The position numbers were made by a program, and so were the translations under genes. The notes under the pieces are model-generated. The model was not told where the DNA came from. It worked only from the letters and a program-made list of their open reading frames with translations, and ran no database searches. From positions 11,983,006 to 12,047,005 of the forward strand of contig NC_037673.1 of the NCBI RefSeq assembly GCF_003255815.1: 64,000 nucleotides of DNA. The letters are read 5' to 3'. Shown here one piece after another: positions 46,746-59,380 of the stretch; position 1 is the stretch's first letter, and each line of letters opens with the position of its first letter. Source of the DNA: Theropithecus gelada. Lineage: Eukaryota > Chordata > Mammalia > Primates > Cercopithecidae.

Positions 46746-48285
46746 CATTCAATGTGTCTGTCGGCAGACATTTATTGTTTGTACATCTTATGAATAATGA
46801 TGCAATTGTGAATAATGCTGCAGTGAGCTTGCGAGTGCAGACATCCCTTTGAGATACTGGTTTCACGTCCTTTAGATATACACCCAGAAGAGGGATTGTT
46901 GGTTTTTAGGGTAATCCTATTTTTCCTTTTTTAAGGAGCCTCTGTACTGTTTTCCATAACAGCTGTATGAATCTACATTCCCACCAACAGTGTACATTAG
47001 TTCCCTTTGGTCTCCACCAACACCTTATCTTTTGTCTTTCTTATAATGGGTATTCTAACAGGTGTGAGGTGGTATCTCATTGAGGTTTTAATATGCATTT
47101 CCCTGGTAATTAGTGATGTTGAACATCTTTTCACATGCCTTTTGCTCATTTGTCTGTCTTCTTTGGAAAAATATCTATTGCAGTTCTTTGTTCACTTTAT
47201 GAAACTATTGAGTTGTATGAGTACCTTAAGTATTTCGGATATTAACTCTTTATCAGATACATTGTTTGCAAATATTTGCTCCCAATGTTTAGGTGGCCCT
47301 TTGTTTTCTTGTTTCCTTTGTTATTTCAAAACTCTTCAGTCTAATGCAGTCCCACTTGTTCATTTTTATTTTTGTTGCCCATGCTTTTGGGGTCATATCC
47401 AAAAAATCATTGCCAAGACCAGCGTCAAGGAGATTTTTCCCTGACGTTTTCTTCTGGAGCCTTATGGTTTCGGGTCCTTGGTCTTTAATCCATTTTGAGT
47501 TGATGTGTTATATATGGTGTAAGATAAGAGTCCAGTTTTATTCTTTTCCATGTGAATATCTAGTTTTTCCACCATCATTTATTGAAGAGACTGTCTTCTC
47601 CCCACGGTGTATTTGTGGCAATCTTGTCGAAAATGAATTGACTATATTTGTGTAACTTAGTTGACTATATTTGTATAACTTAGTGACTATATTTGTATAA
47701 CTTTATTTCTGGCCTCTCTATTGTATTTGATTAATATAACATAACATAATATATTGTGTTCCATGAATATAATATAATATATATACACAGTAAAATATCC
47801 AGCCTTATGAAAGAAGACAATTATGCCATTTTTGACAACACGAATGAAACTGGAGGACATTATGTTAAGGGAAATAAACCAAGTACAGAAGTACAAAACT
47901 GCATGTGCCCACGCATAGGTGGAATCTGAAAAGTTGATCTCATAGAAGCAGAGAGTAGAATGGTGGTTACCAGGAGGTGGGTAGAGCGGGAAATGGGAAA
48001 AGTTGGTCAAAGGGTAAAAGTTTCCATTAGGTAGGATGAATAAATTCTAGAGATTGAATGTTCACATTGGTGACTATAGTTACTAATATTGTGCTGTATA
48101 CTTGAAATTTACTAAAAAAATAGGTCTTAAGACTTCTCATCAGACACACAAAAATGGCAGTAAAGAGATGGATGTGTCAATTAGCTTTCCTGTAGTAACC
48201 ATTTTATAATGTGTATATATATATATGAAAACATCACACTATACACCTTAATATGCATTTTTATTAAAAATTAAAAAAATAAATT
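46746..48285 (+). mobile_element. 5'-inverted (twin-primed) older L1 (L1PB/L1MA-like)
   Basis: The segment 46746 to about 47727 is reverse-orientation ORF2 C-terminus ('ccaccaacagtgtacattag', 'gtgaggtggtatctcattga', 'ccattttgagttgatgtg'). From about 47780 the 3' UTR runs forward ('tgaaactggaggacattatg', 'agagtagaatggtggttacc') to an A-rich end at 48285. The inverted part ends where the forward part begins in L1 order, the twin-priming signature. The frame at 47007-47444 is an antisense shadow. Confidence 0.85.
47639..47704. repeat. Three tandem copies of a 21-23 bp unit
   Basis: 'tgactatatttgt(g/a)taactta' occurs three times in a row at the inner side of the inverted L1 segment. Confidence 0.92.
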
Positions 48286-48305
48286 GAGTGCATTTGACCT
48301 AACAG

Positions 48306-48430
48306 TTTTTGTTTTGTTTTGTTTTTGAGACGGAGTCTCGCTCTGTCGCCCAGGCTGGAGTGCAGCGGCGCGATCTCAGCTCACTGCAAGCTCCGCCTCC
48401 CGGGTTCATGCCATTCTCCTGCCTCAGCCT
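48306..48430 (-). mobile_element. 5'-truncated AluY-like SINE
   Basis: Poly-T-like head ('gttttgttttgtttttgag') then 'acggagtctcgctctgtcgc' to 'cattctcctgcctcagcc', where Alu sequence stops. Only the 3' part of the element was inserted. Confidence 0.9.
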
Positions 48431-49204
48431 TTTTAACCTCACAAAGATAATCCACTGGAAGATGAGTATTCCTGGGTAATGCTTAATTGGAACCAGATCG
48501 GCTGACCATGCTTAAGGGCTAGGTCTTGACTGAGAACCTATTCTCCAATATCTAACTGTAGTAAGCATAGGCGATTCCAGTTCATATCCAGAGATTTAAT
48601 CTCGAAGAGAACACAATTGTGAAGAATACAGAGCATGAGTGTTGTTTACATAAACGGCCTATGATTAACACGACTCGAACAGGTACTGTTCCTCTCTAGA
48701 GAGAGAAGACTGAGAACCCTGGTTTCACATACATTTAACCTGAGAAACACGAAATCACATCACTCAATCTGCACTATTTGGCGTATGTTGTGTAGAAAAT
48801 CTCATGGTAGCAATGTCTCCTCAGATAAGCATCAGAACCACCTCCTCATCACAGTGAAATAAGGAGATGACAGGGAGGGCAGCTGCTCTATCATAGAAAA
48901 AAAGAGCCTGTGGTCACTGAGCAATATGAATGAGAGAAAAGTCAATTCTAGGAGAAAGGAAGAGGGCAAGTGTCTGTAGGGATCATGAGGCAGGGAGTAA
49001 AAGTCTTCACAATTTCAGTTTGGAGGACTGTGACCATCAGACATGTTCTGTGTCTTCTGTGGTACTTGCATAACAGTTGAACATGGCCACAGAGGATACA
49101 CTACCTTCTGATTGAATTGATTTGGACTCTTGACCTAGACATTCAGAGCAGAGGATTCAAATTCTTTCATGCATTTCTACAGTGCCTTAAATCATCTTCC
49201 GCAC
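48431..49204. other. No recognised feature
   Basis: Unassigned sequence with moderate base composition. No motif or repeat that I can name. Confidence 0.45.
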
Positions 49205-49590
49205 CACAAGGGGTCAGTAAAATGATGAAACGACCGATAAAATTTAAAAGAAAATGTGGTGTGTACTTTCATGCAAAGAAATACTATGCACCTATTAATA
49301 ATGATGAAGTAGAACATATGTATTTAAGAATGTCAGCAACTAGAAGGCATAAATTGTTACTATATCTAAAAAGTAGAATATGAGAGAGTGTGAAGTGTGA
49401 TGAGTTTTGTTTTATTTGTGTATTACACGTTCACATATAACATCAGAAGACATGCTCCAAAAGGGTGGCCATAGAGATTTTTGTATTGTAAGACCACATG
49501 TTCTTTTTACTTTATTTTTTGTTCATATGCATTTTCTAATGTTTTTACAATGAGCATATATTACATAAATCAGAAGAAAATAGTAACACC
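49205..49590 (+). mobile_element. Old L1 (L1ME-like) 3' end, plus strand
   Basis: 'aaatactatgcacctattaa', 'gatgaagtagaacatatgta' and the closing 'ttttacaatgagcatatatt' match the ORF2 C-terminus and 3' UTR of old L1M elements. The 88-codon frame at 49117-49383 overlaps it and is a shadow. Confidence 0.65.
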
Positions 49591-51327
49591 ACCACCAACA
49601 AAAATAATCAGTTCTTTTGCTTCTGTTTTTAGTCTTCTGGTCTACCATCTCCAAGAGAGGAAATCTATGGACACTCTCCTTGGCAGCAAGACGTCATTAG
49701 TGTCAGCAGCTAAGCGAGTCTTAATGTAGCTATTTCAAACTAATGCATGGAAATCCTGTTTCTCCTACCTTTTTCTTCTTCAGTCGTACACTTCAAGCTT
49801 GGTGCTACTCACGTTCCCCTTTCATCCTCCTCACCCTCCTATGAAGTCACATAAACCAATCCATGATGTGAATAATATTCAGTATTCCCTAAACAAAAGA
49901 GAGTCCGAGGAGTTCCAATAATCAGCAAACACTTTGTTTTCTCCTGGGAGTGTCACAATCGCGTGAGAAGGATTATGCAGAGTAGTAGCGTTTATGTCGC
50001 TTTGGGGTGCTATGCAGGGCCTGGCATAAGAAGGAAGAATCCAGCCCTTAAAATAATAATAAAGATGATGGAATACTTTAAGAAATATTTAATTTCTCTT
50101 ACGAGAAAGCAAGGGTAATTAAGAAGCCAAGCTAAAGTGGAGTAAAAGCGAGATTCCCTGTAGGCTAAAAACCAATGTAGATGCAGGGATAATGCATTGG
50201 GTTTTCTGACTTGTTTTAATTAAACTCATGTGGTTTTTATCCTCCATGAACCCAGCATTTTTTAAAAGTGAGGGGGAAACTCCCATGTTTAGAAGGAAAC
50301 ACTTGTTTCATAATACATTAAGCTAATCTTTTGTATTTTCTTAGTGACGCTGTAATATTCTGAAAAACAAGTCATTGTTTTATTAAGATATGAATGCTTT
50401 TAAACTGATACATTAGGAATCTGTTTCAGAAGAGACAATGTCATTTTTTTCTCTAAAATTCTATGTTTATATAAATCTTTGCTTTCTTTGATTTGTATTA
50501 ATGGAGATATTTCTGGATATAAAATTTCCTTAATTAGCTAGTGACGGTATTTGTAGTATCCTGAGTATCCTACCTGAGATTTTAGCAAAGCTGTGGAGAA
50601 GGTGCCCACATTGGGACAGAAGTGGAGAGACCATCGTTCACAGCACTGTAGGGTTCTGGCTTTTCCTATCTATCCAAGTATTAAATTAAATTTGAGTTGG
50701 TGGGAGGCACACTTTTATTAAAATGGCATATAATACCTCATTTTGCCCCCTCTGAAATTCATGTATTGTTATGTAATTTTAATTTTAAAAGTTATTTCAT
50801 TGATATGTTAGCTAATTAAATTATGCAGATGATATAGAATAGTAGATAATCCCCCAAATACAATCATGGCTTCTATTTAATAAGTTTGATGTAGGTCTCT
50901 GGAGTACATCTAATCTTCGTGTCCATTTCATTTCGTAGATGAATGAAATAAAATTTGGTGAAATTAATTCACTTGCAATTTTGCACAGGAACTTTCAGGG
51001 AAAAACTAAAACATCATTTCAGATCAGTTTGACTTTGAGCCAGTTCATCTCATCCCTACTCTATAGGAGCTGTTTGAATTTTATGTCATGTTAAAACTTT
51101 TTATCTGCATAATATTCTTGAAATATACAACATTTCAAAAATAGCAATGAACTCTCAGTAAAAAGGGGAAAGAAAATGGGATTTGAAGACATCAATGGAA
51201 ATCCAGAAAAGCTTTCCCATTTTCCAATTATTTATGCATTTCACTTCCTTTTCATGCTTGTATGAACCGTTGTCTCTTATCCACAGGATAATGAATAATG
51301 AACCCTTAACCCCCAACAAAAGAAAAT
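49591..51327. other. No recognised feature
   Basis: AT-rich, unique-looking sequence without familiar repeats. Conservation cannot be judged from this window alone. Confidence 0.45.
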
Positions 51328-51391
51328 CACATACACACACATACACACACACACACACCAGAGAGGGAGAGAGAGAGAGAGAGAGAGAGAC
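51328..51391. repeat. Compound microsatellite (CA)n then (GA)n
   Basis: An 'acatacacac' run to about 51359 is followed by 'gagagggagagagaga' to about 51391. Directly visible. Confidence 0.97.
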
Positions 51392-51419
51392 ATCCCTATA
51401 AACTTGATGGTCTACATAT

Positions 51420-51880
51420 ATATTGCTGCCTAACAAACTCTCATGAATGAGGATAGATGGTTGAAAATATAGTTTTTTCTTAAACAAAATAATTACTAAT
51501 ATTGCTTATGAATCTTCAGTTTGGCCAAGTCTCAGTAGGGACAGCTTGTCTATGTTCTATGTCAACTGGAATAGCTGTACTAAGGATGGAATAGCCAAGA
51601 TGTCTGGCAATTCAGTCATGTCTGAGGGCTGGAGGACTTAGCTCCTTTCCACATAGGCCTTTCCATAGGAGCAGCTCTGTGGACTGCGTGGGCTTCCTTG
51701 AGACTGAAGATTTGGTTTTAAGTGTAAACATCTCAAGAAAGCCGGAAAAAGCTGTGTGAAGCTTCATGACCATCTTCGGAAGTCACATACTATCACTTCT
51801 GTTATATATTGTAGTTATGAGAGCACTCAGATTCAAGGGGAGGAAGGTAGGGAGACCCCACTTCTCAAAAGGATAAGTCT
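51420..51880 (-). mobile_element. MLT1-like (ERVL-MaLR) LTR remnant
   Basis: 'tattgctgcctaacaaactc', 'cagtttggccaagtctcag' and 'cactcagattcaaggggagg' match the reverse complement of MLT1-type LTRs. Strongly diverged. Confidence 0.5.
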
Positions 51881-54800
51881 CAAAATCACCTTGTAAGAAG
51901 AATATCATGACCACCTTTAGAAAATATCTTCAACAACTGGTGCTGGCAATTTTCTTTATTGAGAAAGGTAATTAGTGCTTTGTGTTGCTGGTTATGGTGA
52001 TGCCAGTCGGGCAGCAGAAAGTACAAGTAAGTAAAATTAAATAACAGCTTTTGCCACCCATTTGGGCTGAGTTTTAAATAAGGAAATGAAAGCAGCAGTT
52101 GCCAAAGATAATCTAAGATTGACTTTTTGTTCATGGTGAACATTCTGTTTTAAAATCAAGTTTTCCCTGGGTGCATATCTTGCTGTATATACAGTTTAAA
52201 AGCATCTAGTTGAAGGCTGCAAGTTTTCATATTCCCAACAGTACGTGTGTTACTTCTTTCAGGAATATGCCCAGTGGACTATATGAATGCTATTTCTGCA
52301 AATGTTTCTTAAAATCATACATTTTCTTTTTAGGATAGCACTGAACTGATTTTAAACTGATTTCATTTATGCTCCGCTCAGGACCCTGGACACTGCCTTG
52401 CACTCCTGGGTGCTTAATAATGTGATTTGGTGATGAATTTCTATTAAAAAACCTTTCTAGAAGTCAAAATATTTCACTGTATTGTTTGGGTTACAGCATT
52501 TGACTAAAGTATTTTTTTCTCTTTTATTCATTTAATAAATATTTATTGAGTATCCCCAGGGTCACAGTTTTTAATTATAGGCTTTAGGGGTGGAATAGAG
52601 GGAATTTCATAAATATATGATCTTTTTCTTTGAAATTATGTAAGGTCCAGGGCAGATGATATCATTTAAATCTAGTTATTCAACTTAAAAATATACAAGG
52701 CTGGGCATAAAGGCCATACCCTTGGCCTTTGAAAAAAAGGGGCAGTATGTTGATGTCACTTTGGAACATAAGACAATTACACAAATGGTCAGTTCAGCAA
52801 GCACTGCTCCACAAATATCAGTGTCTCCTGTAAATATCCTCCTGTCTTCATCTCAGGGAGTCTGTTCTGTTACTCTGGTCACAGTCATGTTTTCTGCGTG
52901 TATTTTAAAAAATCAAAACACATTTTTACAATTTCAAATTATTGTGATCACTTTAATTTTCCTTTGATTTATCTATTAAAATTGAACTTGGGCAGCAAAC
53001 TAGGATTACTTATGAGAGAAGCTTTTGTGTATTTAAAACACCACTTTCCTCACTGTTTGAAATACTCATTTTCCCACGCATCCCACAAAGACCAATCCTG
53101 CTTAGGCCACTGCAAGTGACATGACCATTAGAAATTATTCTTTCTTTAACGGGTAATTTTCTAGAATGCATATCTGAATCCACATAGAGTATCAACCTGA
53201 AAGCAATAAGGTTGCATTTCTCTAGCTATAAATTAAATAATTCAGTTTTCATCATATCAGTCAGACACTGAGTCTTTTCTCCAATTCCCCAAGTTAGATA
53301 TATATTTTGAATGTCTAATGACATTATAGTGTCTACGTTATCCCTTGCCCCAAGGGTCTCCTTCTTTAATTTTGAAGAGGAAGAGGGTGTGGCTTGTCTA
53401 TCCCTAGTCCTTGTCCTGCCAGTGGCTGGCCTGTGTCTATGGCCAGTGCTCACACGCAGCAACTGGGCACATCTACATTCTGCTCCCTGTGAAGGTGGCA
53501 TGCTACTTTAGGGGTGTATGGTGGACTGGCCATTTATTTTACCTCAGTTGATATGCTAAGAAAGATCTTTATTTCTCCTATAAGTAAATTCTCCTTTCTT
53601 CAACTAAAAAAATGGTAAGAAGTTATATTGAAAGGCTTGTTTTCTTTTTAATTTATTGTACTAAATAAACATTGTTGTACATGTATGGGCAGTGCAGGTA
53701 CTGCCTCGGCACCCTCCCTTAAATGTGGATTATGTTTTTAATGGCCTCCAAATCTTTCAGTGGGAGAACATTTACTCAACTGGAGGTTAGGTGAGATTAA
53801 TGTTCGTTTGCCTGGGTTGTAATGATTTCTCTTATTAATCCAAATATGCTATTTTTTCCTTGCAACTTACTTGAATTGCTATTCGGATACAAGTGAAGTT
53901 AGAAACTTGATTTTGTAGTGATCCACTTCAACCTGAAATGATAGGATTAGAGCCAAATGTTATCGTTTCATTAATTTCCTCATAAAATATGCTCCTGAAA
54001 CTTGCATTGTTGTTGCCATGTGTTGAATTGTTTACTGCTGTAGTGAACCATCTCCATGAACTAACGAAGTCTCCCGCCTATGATGGAAAAACAAGGTCTC
54101 TGGAGAAATTAATGTGGTTAAAGGAATTGTTATTGGGGTGATGATTAGATCAGAGGGCAAAAGTGGGTGTACTGGCATTTAAGATGTAAAAAAAATACAG
54201 ATCCTTTGTGAAGTTTATTCCTTGTACTAAGTAAATGATCATTATACTAAAATTCACTTGTAACAGGGATTTGTTCATCCCGTTCTCCATTTTCTGAGTT
54301 CACCTGCCCCGTATCTTCTCTAATCCTATTGGACACAGCCTTTCTCACTCTCTGGCAGTAAGTATATAGCACCAACACACACACTGGCTCTTTACAATCA
54401 TCACGGATTATTTTGAAATAATTGGCAATAAATATACCAGACGTCTAAATTTACTAACGAATAATTTAGAATGGAAAAGGAAACTGTATTGACTCACTGA
54501 CCTTGTAAAACTCCTGGAGATCGTTAAAGTGAAATATGTGAAAACTATTATGTCACTGTTACCAGGTAACATCAGACAGAGTAAGTCGTCTATCCCTAGA
54601 GGAACTGAGTTAAAATAAAAAATTATATTTAAAATCCTACTCCAAATAGTAATTAATGTGGTAGGGTGTAAATTGATATTTATTTTCACACAAGCTGTTT
54701 TCTTTAAACTGCATAATATTTTCTTACAAATAGTTACAAATCTTAGGAAATATGACTCTTTTCTTTGTTTATAAATTCTGTGTAAATAACTTATTTAGCC

Positions 54801-55160
54801 AGTTTTTAAATTTCTAAGCTTTAGACAACAATTTGGTTTCTTATTTTTCTAAAAAGTATCAAACAATCCAATAACCTGAAAATTGTCCTGCTCCTTTCAA
54901 CTTAGCTTTTGCTTCCATGTGTGAGAAAGTAACTTGTTTGTGCTTAGGGAATACTGTTGAACAACAGATGTCTCTTTTGTCTCTGTCAAATCAATCAGCA
55001 AATTCTGTAAAAGATGCAGCCTAGTCAATTGCATCAATTAGGGTTGTCATGAGGTGTGAAGTTGGAGGCAATGTTCACATTTGAACAGAGACAGTGACAA
55101 ATAAACATTATTTCAGACTATTACGATTTCATCATTGTATTTCTAACTTGAATTTCAAGT
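51881..55160. other. No recognised gene
   Basis: Unassigned AT-rich sequence. A weak L2-like patch lies at about 52525-52600. The overlapping opposed frames at 53226-53501 and 53311-53511 have no motif. Confidence 0.45.
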
Positions 55161-55176
55161 AGAAACTACAAAACAC

Positions 55177-55297
55177 TGTAGTCCCAGCTACTTGGGAGGC
55201 CGAGTCTGTAATGCCCTATGCTTGTGCCCATGAATAGCCATGGCACTCCAGCCTGGGCAACATAGCAAGACCCTGTCTCTAAAAAATTTTTTAAAGA
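55177..55297 (+). mobile_element. Old Alu monomer (FLAM/FRAM-like), internally deleted
   Basis: 'tgtagtcccagctacttggg' then 'gcccatgaatagccatggc' and 'cactccagcctgggcaacat', ending 'accctgtctct' plus A/T. The 'tgaatagcca' word is 7SL-like and typical of early monomers. Flanks 'agaaactacaaaac' (55161) and 'agaaactataagac' (55295) form a target duplication. Confidence 0.85.
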
Positions 55298-55744
55298 AAC
55301 TATAAGACAAAAGCAGAAAAAGTATGGTCAATAGCTATGCTTTCTACCATTGCAAAGTATATTTTTAACTTTTCCTAAGAAATATTAATTGGATAAAATA
55401 AGGCTACCACAGGATGAATGAATGATTTTATTCTTTGTCAGGGTTTTGCACTAATATCTCAAATGAGATATAAAACCATATAGCAAAATGAATTTTAGCA
55501 AGAAGCGGCATGTGTTTTAGAGGAGTATTATAACATCTTTGAAGTAATGTTCATCTTGACTTGGGAGTTGTCTTTTCAGTTTGGTTTATATTTATAGTTA
55601 AAATATTAATGTTATACATAAAATTTACATTTTAGTCACAATTGCATTCATTAATTTTGTTTTAGTCAAAGTTGTGAACCCTGAACTTAACAATAAAAAT
55701 ATATTTCAACTTGACCTACAATTGTGAAGAGATTTTCTACCTGC
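55298..55744. other. No recognised feature
   Basis: AT-rich unassigned sequence. Confidence 0.45.
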
Positions 55745-55965
55745 TTCCTTTTAGTTACTTTATGCCAGGTGTGGTTTGGAGCACCTCATATGTTAACTGT
55801 TTTAATCCCAAACAGCATTATGAGAAACTGACTATAGAAATCACTGCATTAGATAAGAAGAAACAGACAGAGAAGGCTCCTCGGTCACCAAGTGAGTGGC
55901 AAAAATGAGATTTGAAACCAGGCAGCCCCATTCTGGAATCTGTTTAATGCTAAATAGGGCCACCT
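55745..55965 (-). mobile_element. MIR SINE remnant
   Basis: 'gcacctcatatgttaactgt', 'cagcattatgagaaactgac' and 'gagatttgaaaccaggcagc' follow the reverse-complement MIR pattern. The frame at 55711-55908 is within it and not a gene. Confidence 0.65.
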
Positions 55966-55984
55966 CTCAGGGTGCAGAATAATT

Positions 55985-56225
55985 ATAGCTACAATTTTGT
56001 ACTTCCCATTACTTGGCCAGAAAATGTAATTTCTCTGCAATAGTTCACTTAATCCTCACAGCAGACCTGCAAGATAAGGAAATTAACTTTCCTTAAAGAC
56101 AAGAAAATGCTGGTTCAGAATGCTGCGTGACTTTCCCCCTTGCCCTCAATTATGTCATTGAGTGCCAAACATAGAACAGAAATTTGAGCTACACTACCCT
56201 TAGCTCTTAGATGCTTCAATCAATT
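55985..56225 (-). mobile_element. Second MIR remnant, same orientation
   Basis: 'agttcacttaatcctcacag', 'cagacctgcaagataagg' and 'gaacagaaatttgagctaca' follow the reverse-complement MIR pattern, 20 bp after the first MIR. Confidence 0.6.
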
Positions 56226-57217
56226 ATTCCAAAAGTTTAAAATGTTACTATTATTATTTTCCCTTTTAAAAAGTTACAGTGCAAGTGAAAAACAGATTGT
56301 GAGCAGACATCAGCAAGAAGAGGGTGAAGGAGCCATGGAAGCTATTGTTGCAAACCACACGAAGGGCACCATTTTGAGTAACTGCAGATCGTTGCCATGA
56401 GCAACACCCGCAAAATGAAAGTGATGCAGTAAATTCTTATAATTTTATGTTGTCTTGACATTCGTTTTGAATGTGGTTTGGCTTTCTCATATCAGAAGCA
56501 AGGCTCAGTTACTCTTGTTTTATACTACACCCAAATGGCTCAAGCTGGTGGCCAGAGATGAGAACTTACAGGTTCGCCATTTCCTCTAGTCTCGATGGAT
56601 TACCTGGTAGTCTGACCAGGCCCTCATTGCTAAGGAGTCTGAGCCCCTGGTCACCATGCCATGGTTGCCACATTAGCCAATTCATCATCAGTAGCAGTTA
56701 AAGAGAAGTAAGAAAGGCTCCAGTGGGTCATCGGTCCCTAAACCGATGCCTATTTGCCTGATTATGTTACAGCAGCAATGTTTCCTTCCAATGATGAGGG
56801 TCAACCACTCTTGCCATGATAGTGTCTCATTTTCTTGCCTGTTATTCATAAGACACGAAGACTCCGAGTATTTGCAACCTGCTAATATAGTTTTCTTGTA
56901 ACTTTAGGTTCAGTCCTGGATATAACATTCAGACTTACAATAGATTACAGCAGGGTTCACCTAACCTGTAAGCTTACTACAAGTCAGTTCATTATAGGCA
57001 GCTCTGGCTGTTTGGTCACTTGGTGTCCCATATTCAAGGGCTCCGTTTCAACCAGGGCCCACTAGCATACCAGGTGTAGGGTGTCAAAGGTGTTTAACCA
57101 TTTGCTGCAGCTGTATGGCTAGTGCATCAGATACCTACGAGGCTGTGTTGTTACTTCCCATTAGAGCTTTGAATAAATACCACATGGCGTATTCTCCCAC
57201 CATCGAGACCTCTAGAG
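56226..57217. other. No recognised gene
   Basis: Less AT-rich than its surroundings from about 56490 to 57200. It could be a decayed retroviral-type internal region or other repeat, but I cannot name it. The plus-strand frame at 56471-56701 has no motif. Confidence 0.35.
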
Positions 57218-57434
57218 CATTGGTTCTTGAACAGGATAACTTGTCATTTATGGGAAATTGGAGAATGTCTAAAGATACTTTAGATTACTACAACTTGGGA
57301 GGAGAGTGATATCACCACATAATGGGTGGAGGCCAAGAATGCCACTAACCATGTGACAATGCTCAGGGTAGTCCACCCAGGACTAGAAATGAGCCAGCCT
57401 GAAATGTTGGTAGTGCCAAGGTTGAAAAACCCTG
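57218..57434 (+). mobile_element. MER5A (hAT-type MITE)
   Basis: Begins 'cattggttcttgaac' and ends 'gccaaggttgaaaaaccctg', the terminal inverted repeats of MER5A, with internal 'gagaatgtctaaagatactt' and 'ggtggaggccaagaatgcc'. The 8-bp flanks 'ctctagag' and 'ctcttatg' agree at five positions. Confidence 0.88.
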
Positions 57435-59219
57435 CTCTTATGCCATAGGAACTACCAGCTTTTGTGACTAAAGTGTCTCTCTCACCCTCCAGCCTCCAGT
57501 AGGCCCCAGTGTGTGTAGTTCCTCTCTGTGTGTCCATGTATTCTCACAGTTTCCACTTCTAAGTGGGAACAGGCAGTATTTGGTTTTCTGTTCCTGCATT
57601 AATTTGCTAAGGATAATGGTCTACAAATTTCTGAGAAAAGTGCATCCAAGGAATTTTATATTCATCTGAATTATCCTTAAATATGAATTCAAAAGACATT
57701 CCCTCTCAATGCTTTATGATTTTAGGGACTTGATAGTTAATACTGGATATAATAATGTGATGACTGATAGAAAATGTTACATGTTTTCAAGGAGAGAGCT
57801 AAGGCTAAATAATTGTATTATTACATAATACAATGTACATGTTATAAATAATGAGAGCAAGATAATGATATAAATAAAATTAGTTTCGACATAACAAAAG
57901 GTTGAAAGAAGTATAAATGCAATTGTTTTTCCATTTATCCTAGCAGGGAGCTGGTCACTAAATAGTGCCTAAAATTAAAGATTTTGATCTCTGGATATTT
58001 TTTGTCAAACATGTTTTCAACTCTAAGGAAATCCCCTAGTAACTAATATTTTAAGGAGATCCCCTAGTAACTAATATTTTACTTGATAAAAAAGAATAGA
58101 CGTTTAATTATGAGGTGCACCATTACGTGTGACTAATGAAAAAAAAATACAAGTAAACCAGGGCAGATTATCAAAACACTCTTGACTGTAAGAGGTATTC
58201 TGATTTCAAAGAGCATAAAATGAGAATAATCAGAAGTCTTTAATTGAGGGAAAAATCCTTTTGGTGAAGAAATATTTGACTGAAGTTCAGAAATCCCTTT
58301 CGTTCTATGTTAATATCTACATATTATATTTAAGTACCTTAAGTGTACACTTAAGTGTAAGCTCTTTATTTACATTAATATTGTATAATGCTATGTATAT
58401 TTATTCATTTACTCCTGTATGTTAAATGTGTCTACCTATCTTTCTGTCTCTCTATCCATTCATCTAGCTGTCTAACTCCACATATATTTCTAGCCATAGA
58501 AAAATGTGTGCTAATTGTCTTTATCACATAGTAACAAAGATTGTCTTGTGTGGTTGTCTCTAATGCAGTGTAATGTAATTTTTGTGTCCTTTGATTTTTT
58601 TTTTTCTTGCCTTGAAATTTTTGCGATAGCTACAAAATTTGCAAAATCATCATTATTCCTAGAAAAATGTCTTTCTATACAGGAATAACAATATGAAAAG
58701 ATGTGTCGCCAATTTTTCTCACAAGGCATTAGTGTATTAAGTAGCAGTTGGAGAGATTTGTTCTGATTTGAATAGGTGTGACCCTTGCATATCTAGTTTG
58801 GTGTCCAGAAAATTTCTTTACTGTTTTATCCTCATAACATTTTGAGATATGTGTATGTGTGTGTGGACAGATACTCTTTTTTTCACTGTTCTATATCTGG
58901 AAAATCACTGTGAAATAATTCTCAGAAAGCTGCAAAGAAGTAGCTGAATACAGAATGTGGTGTTTTCAGGCTGCTGAAATGCCGACGGACATTTTTATTT
59001 GTTTATCTTCTTGCTGATAGATTGATTGTTCAGTCTAAGACAAATCACAGGAGTCTCTGATCCAGGTTAGTCAGTCAATGTACTGCCTCAGAGAAATACC
59101 TGTCAAGTGAAGGTTATCATTGATAGATGACTTCTGTGAATAATAATCAAACTTTAATCACAAGTAAATAAACCAATGAACAAATAATTATTGGTCTATG
59201 TAATTAACTTTAAATTTCA
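57435..59219. other. No recognised gene
   Basis: AT-rich unassigned sequence apart from the duplication at 58025-58080. Confidence 0.45.
58025..58080. repeat. Tandem duplication of 28 bp
   Basis: 'aagga(a/g)atcccctagtaact' plus 'aatatttt' occurs twice back to back with one difference. Confidence 0.97.
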
Positions 59220-59380
59220 GCCAAATCAGGAGGGACATGAGAAACAGAATTCTCATGTTGCCACTTATTAAAAATGCATTCCTGGGGAAATAATTTAACT
59301 TCTCAAAACATCAATCTTTTCATCTACAAAAAAATTATTGTTATGAAGAATAGATGAGAAAATGTATGAAAGCATTAGCA
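59220..59380 (+). mobile_element. MIR SINE remnant
   Basis: 'gttgccacttattaaaaatg', 'aataatttaacttctcaaaa' and 'tcaatcttttcatctac' follow the forward MIR pattern. Confidence 0.6.

Noticed and set aside
47007..47655. Plus-strand frames of 145 and 120 codons
   Set aside because: They are antisense to the inverted ORF2 segment of an L1.
49117..49383. Plus-strand frame of 88 codons that looked like a small gene
   Set aside because: Most of it overlaps recognisable old L1 ORF2 C-terminal and 3' UTR sequence.
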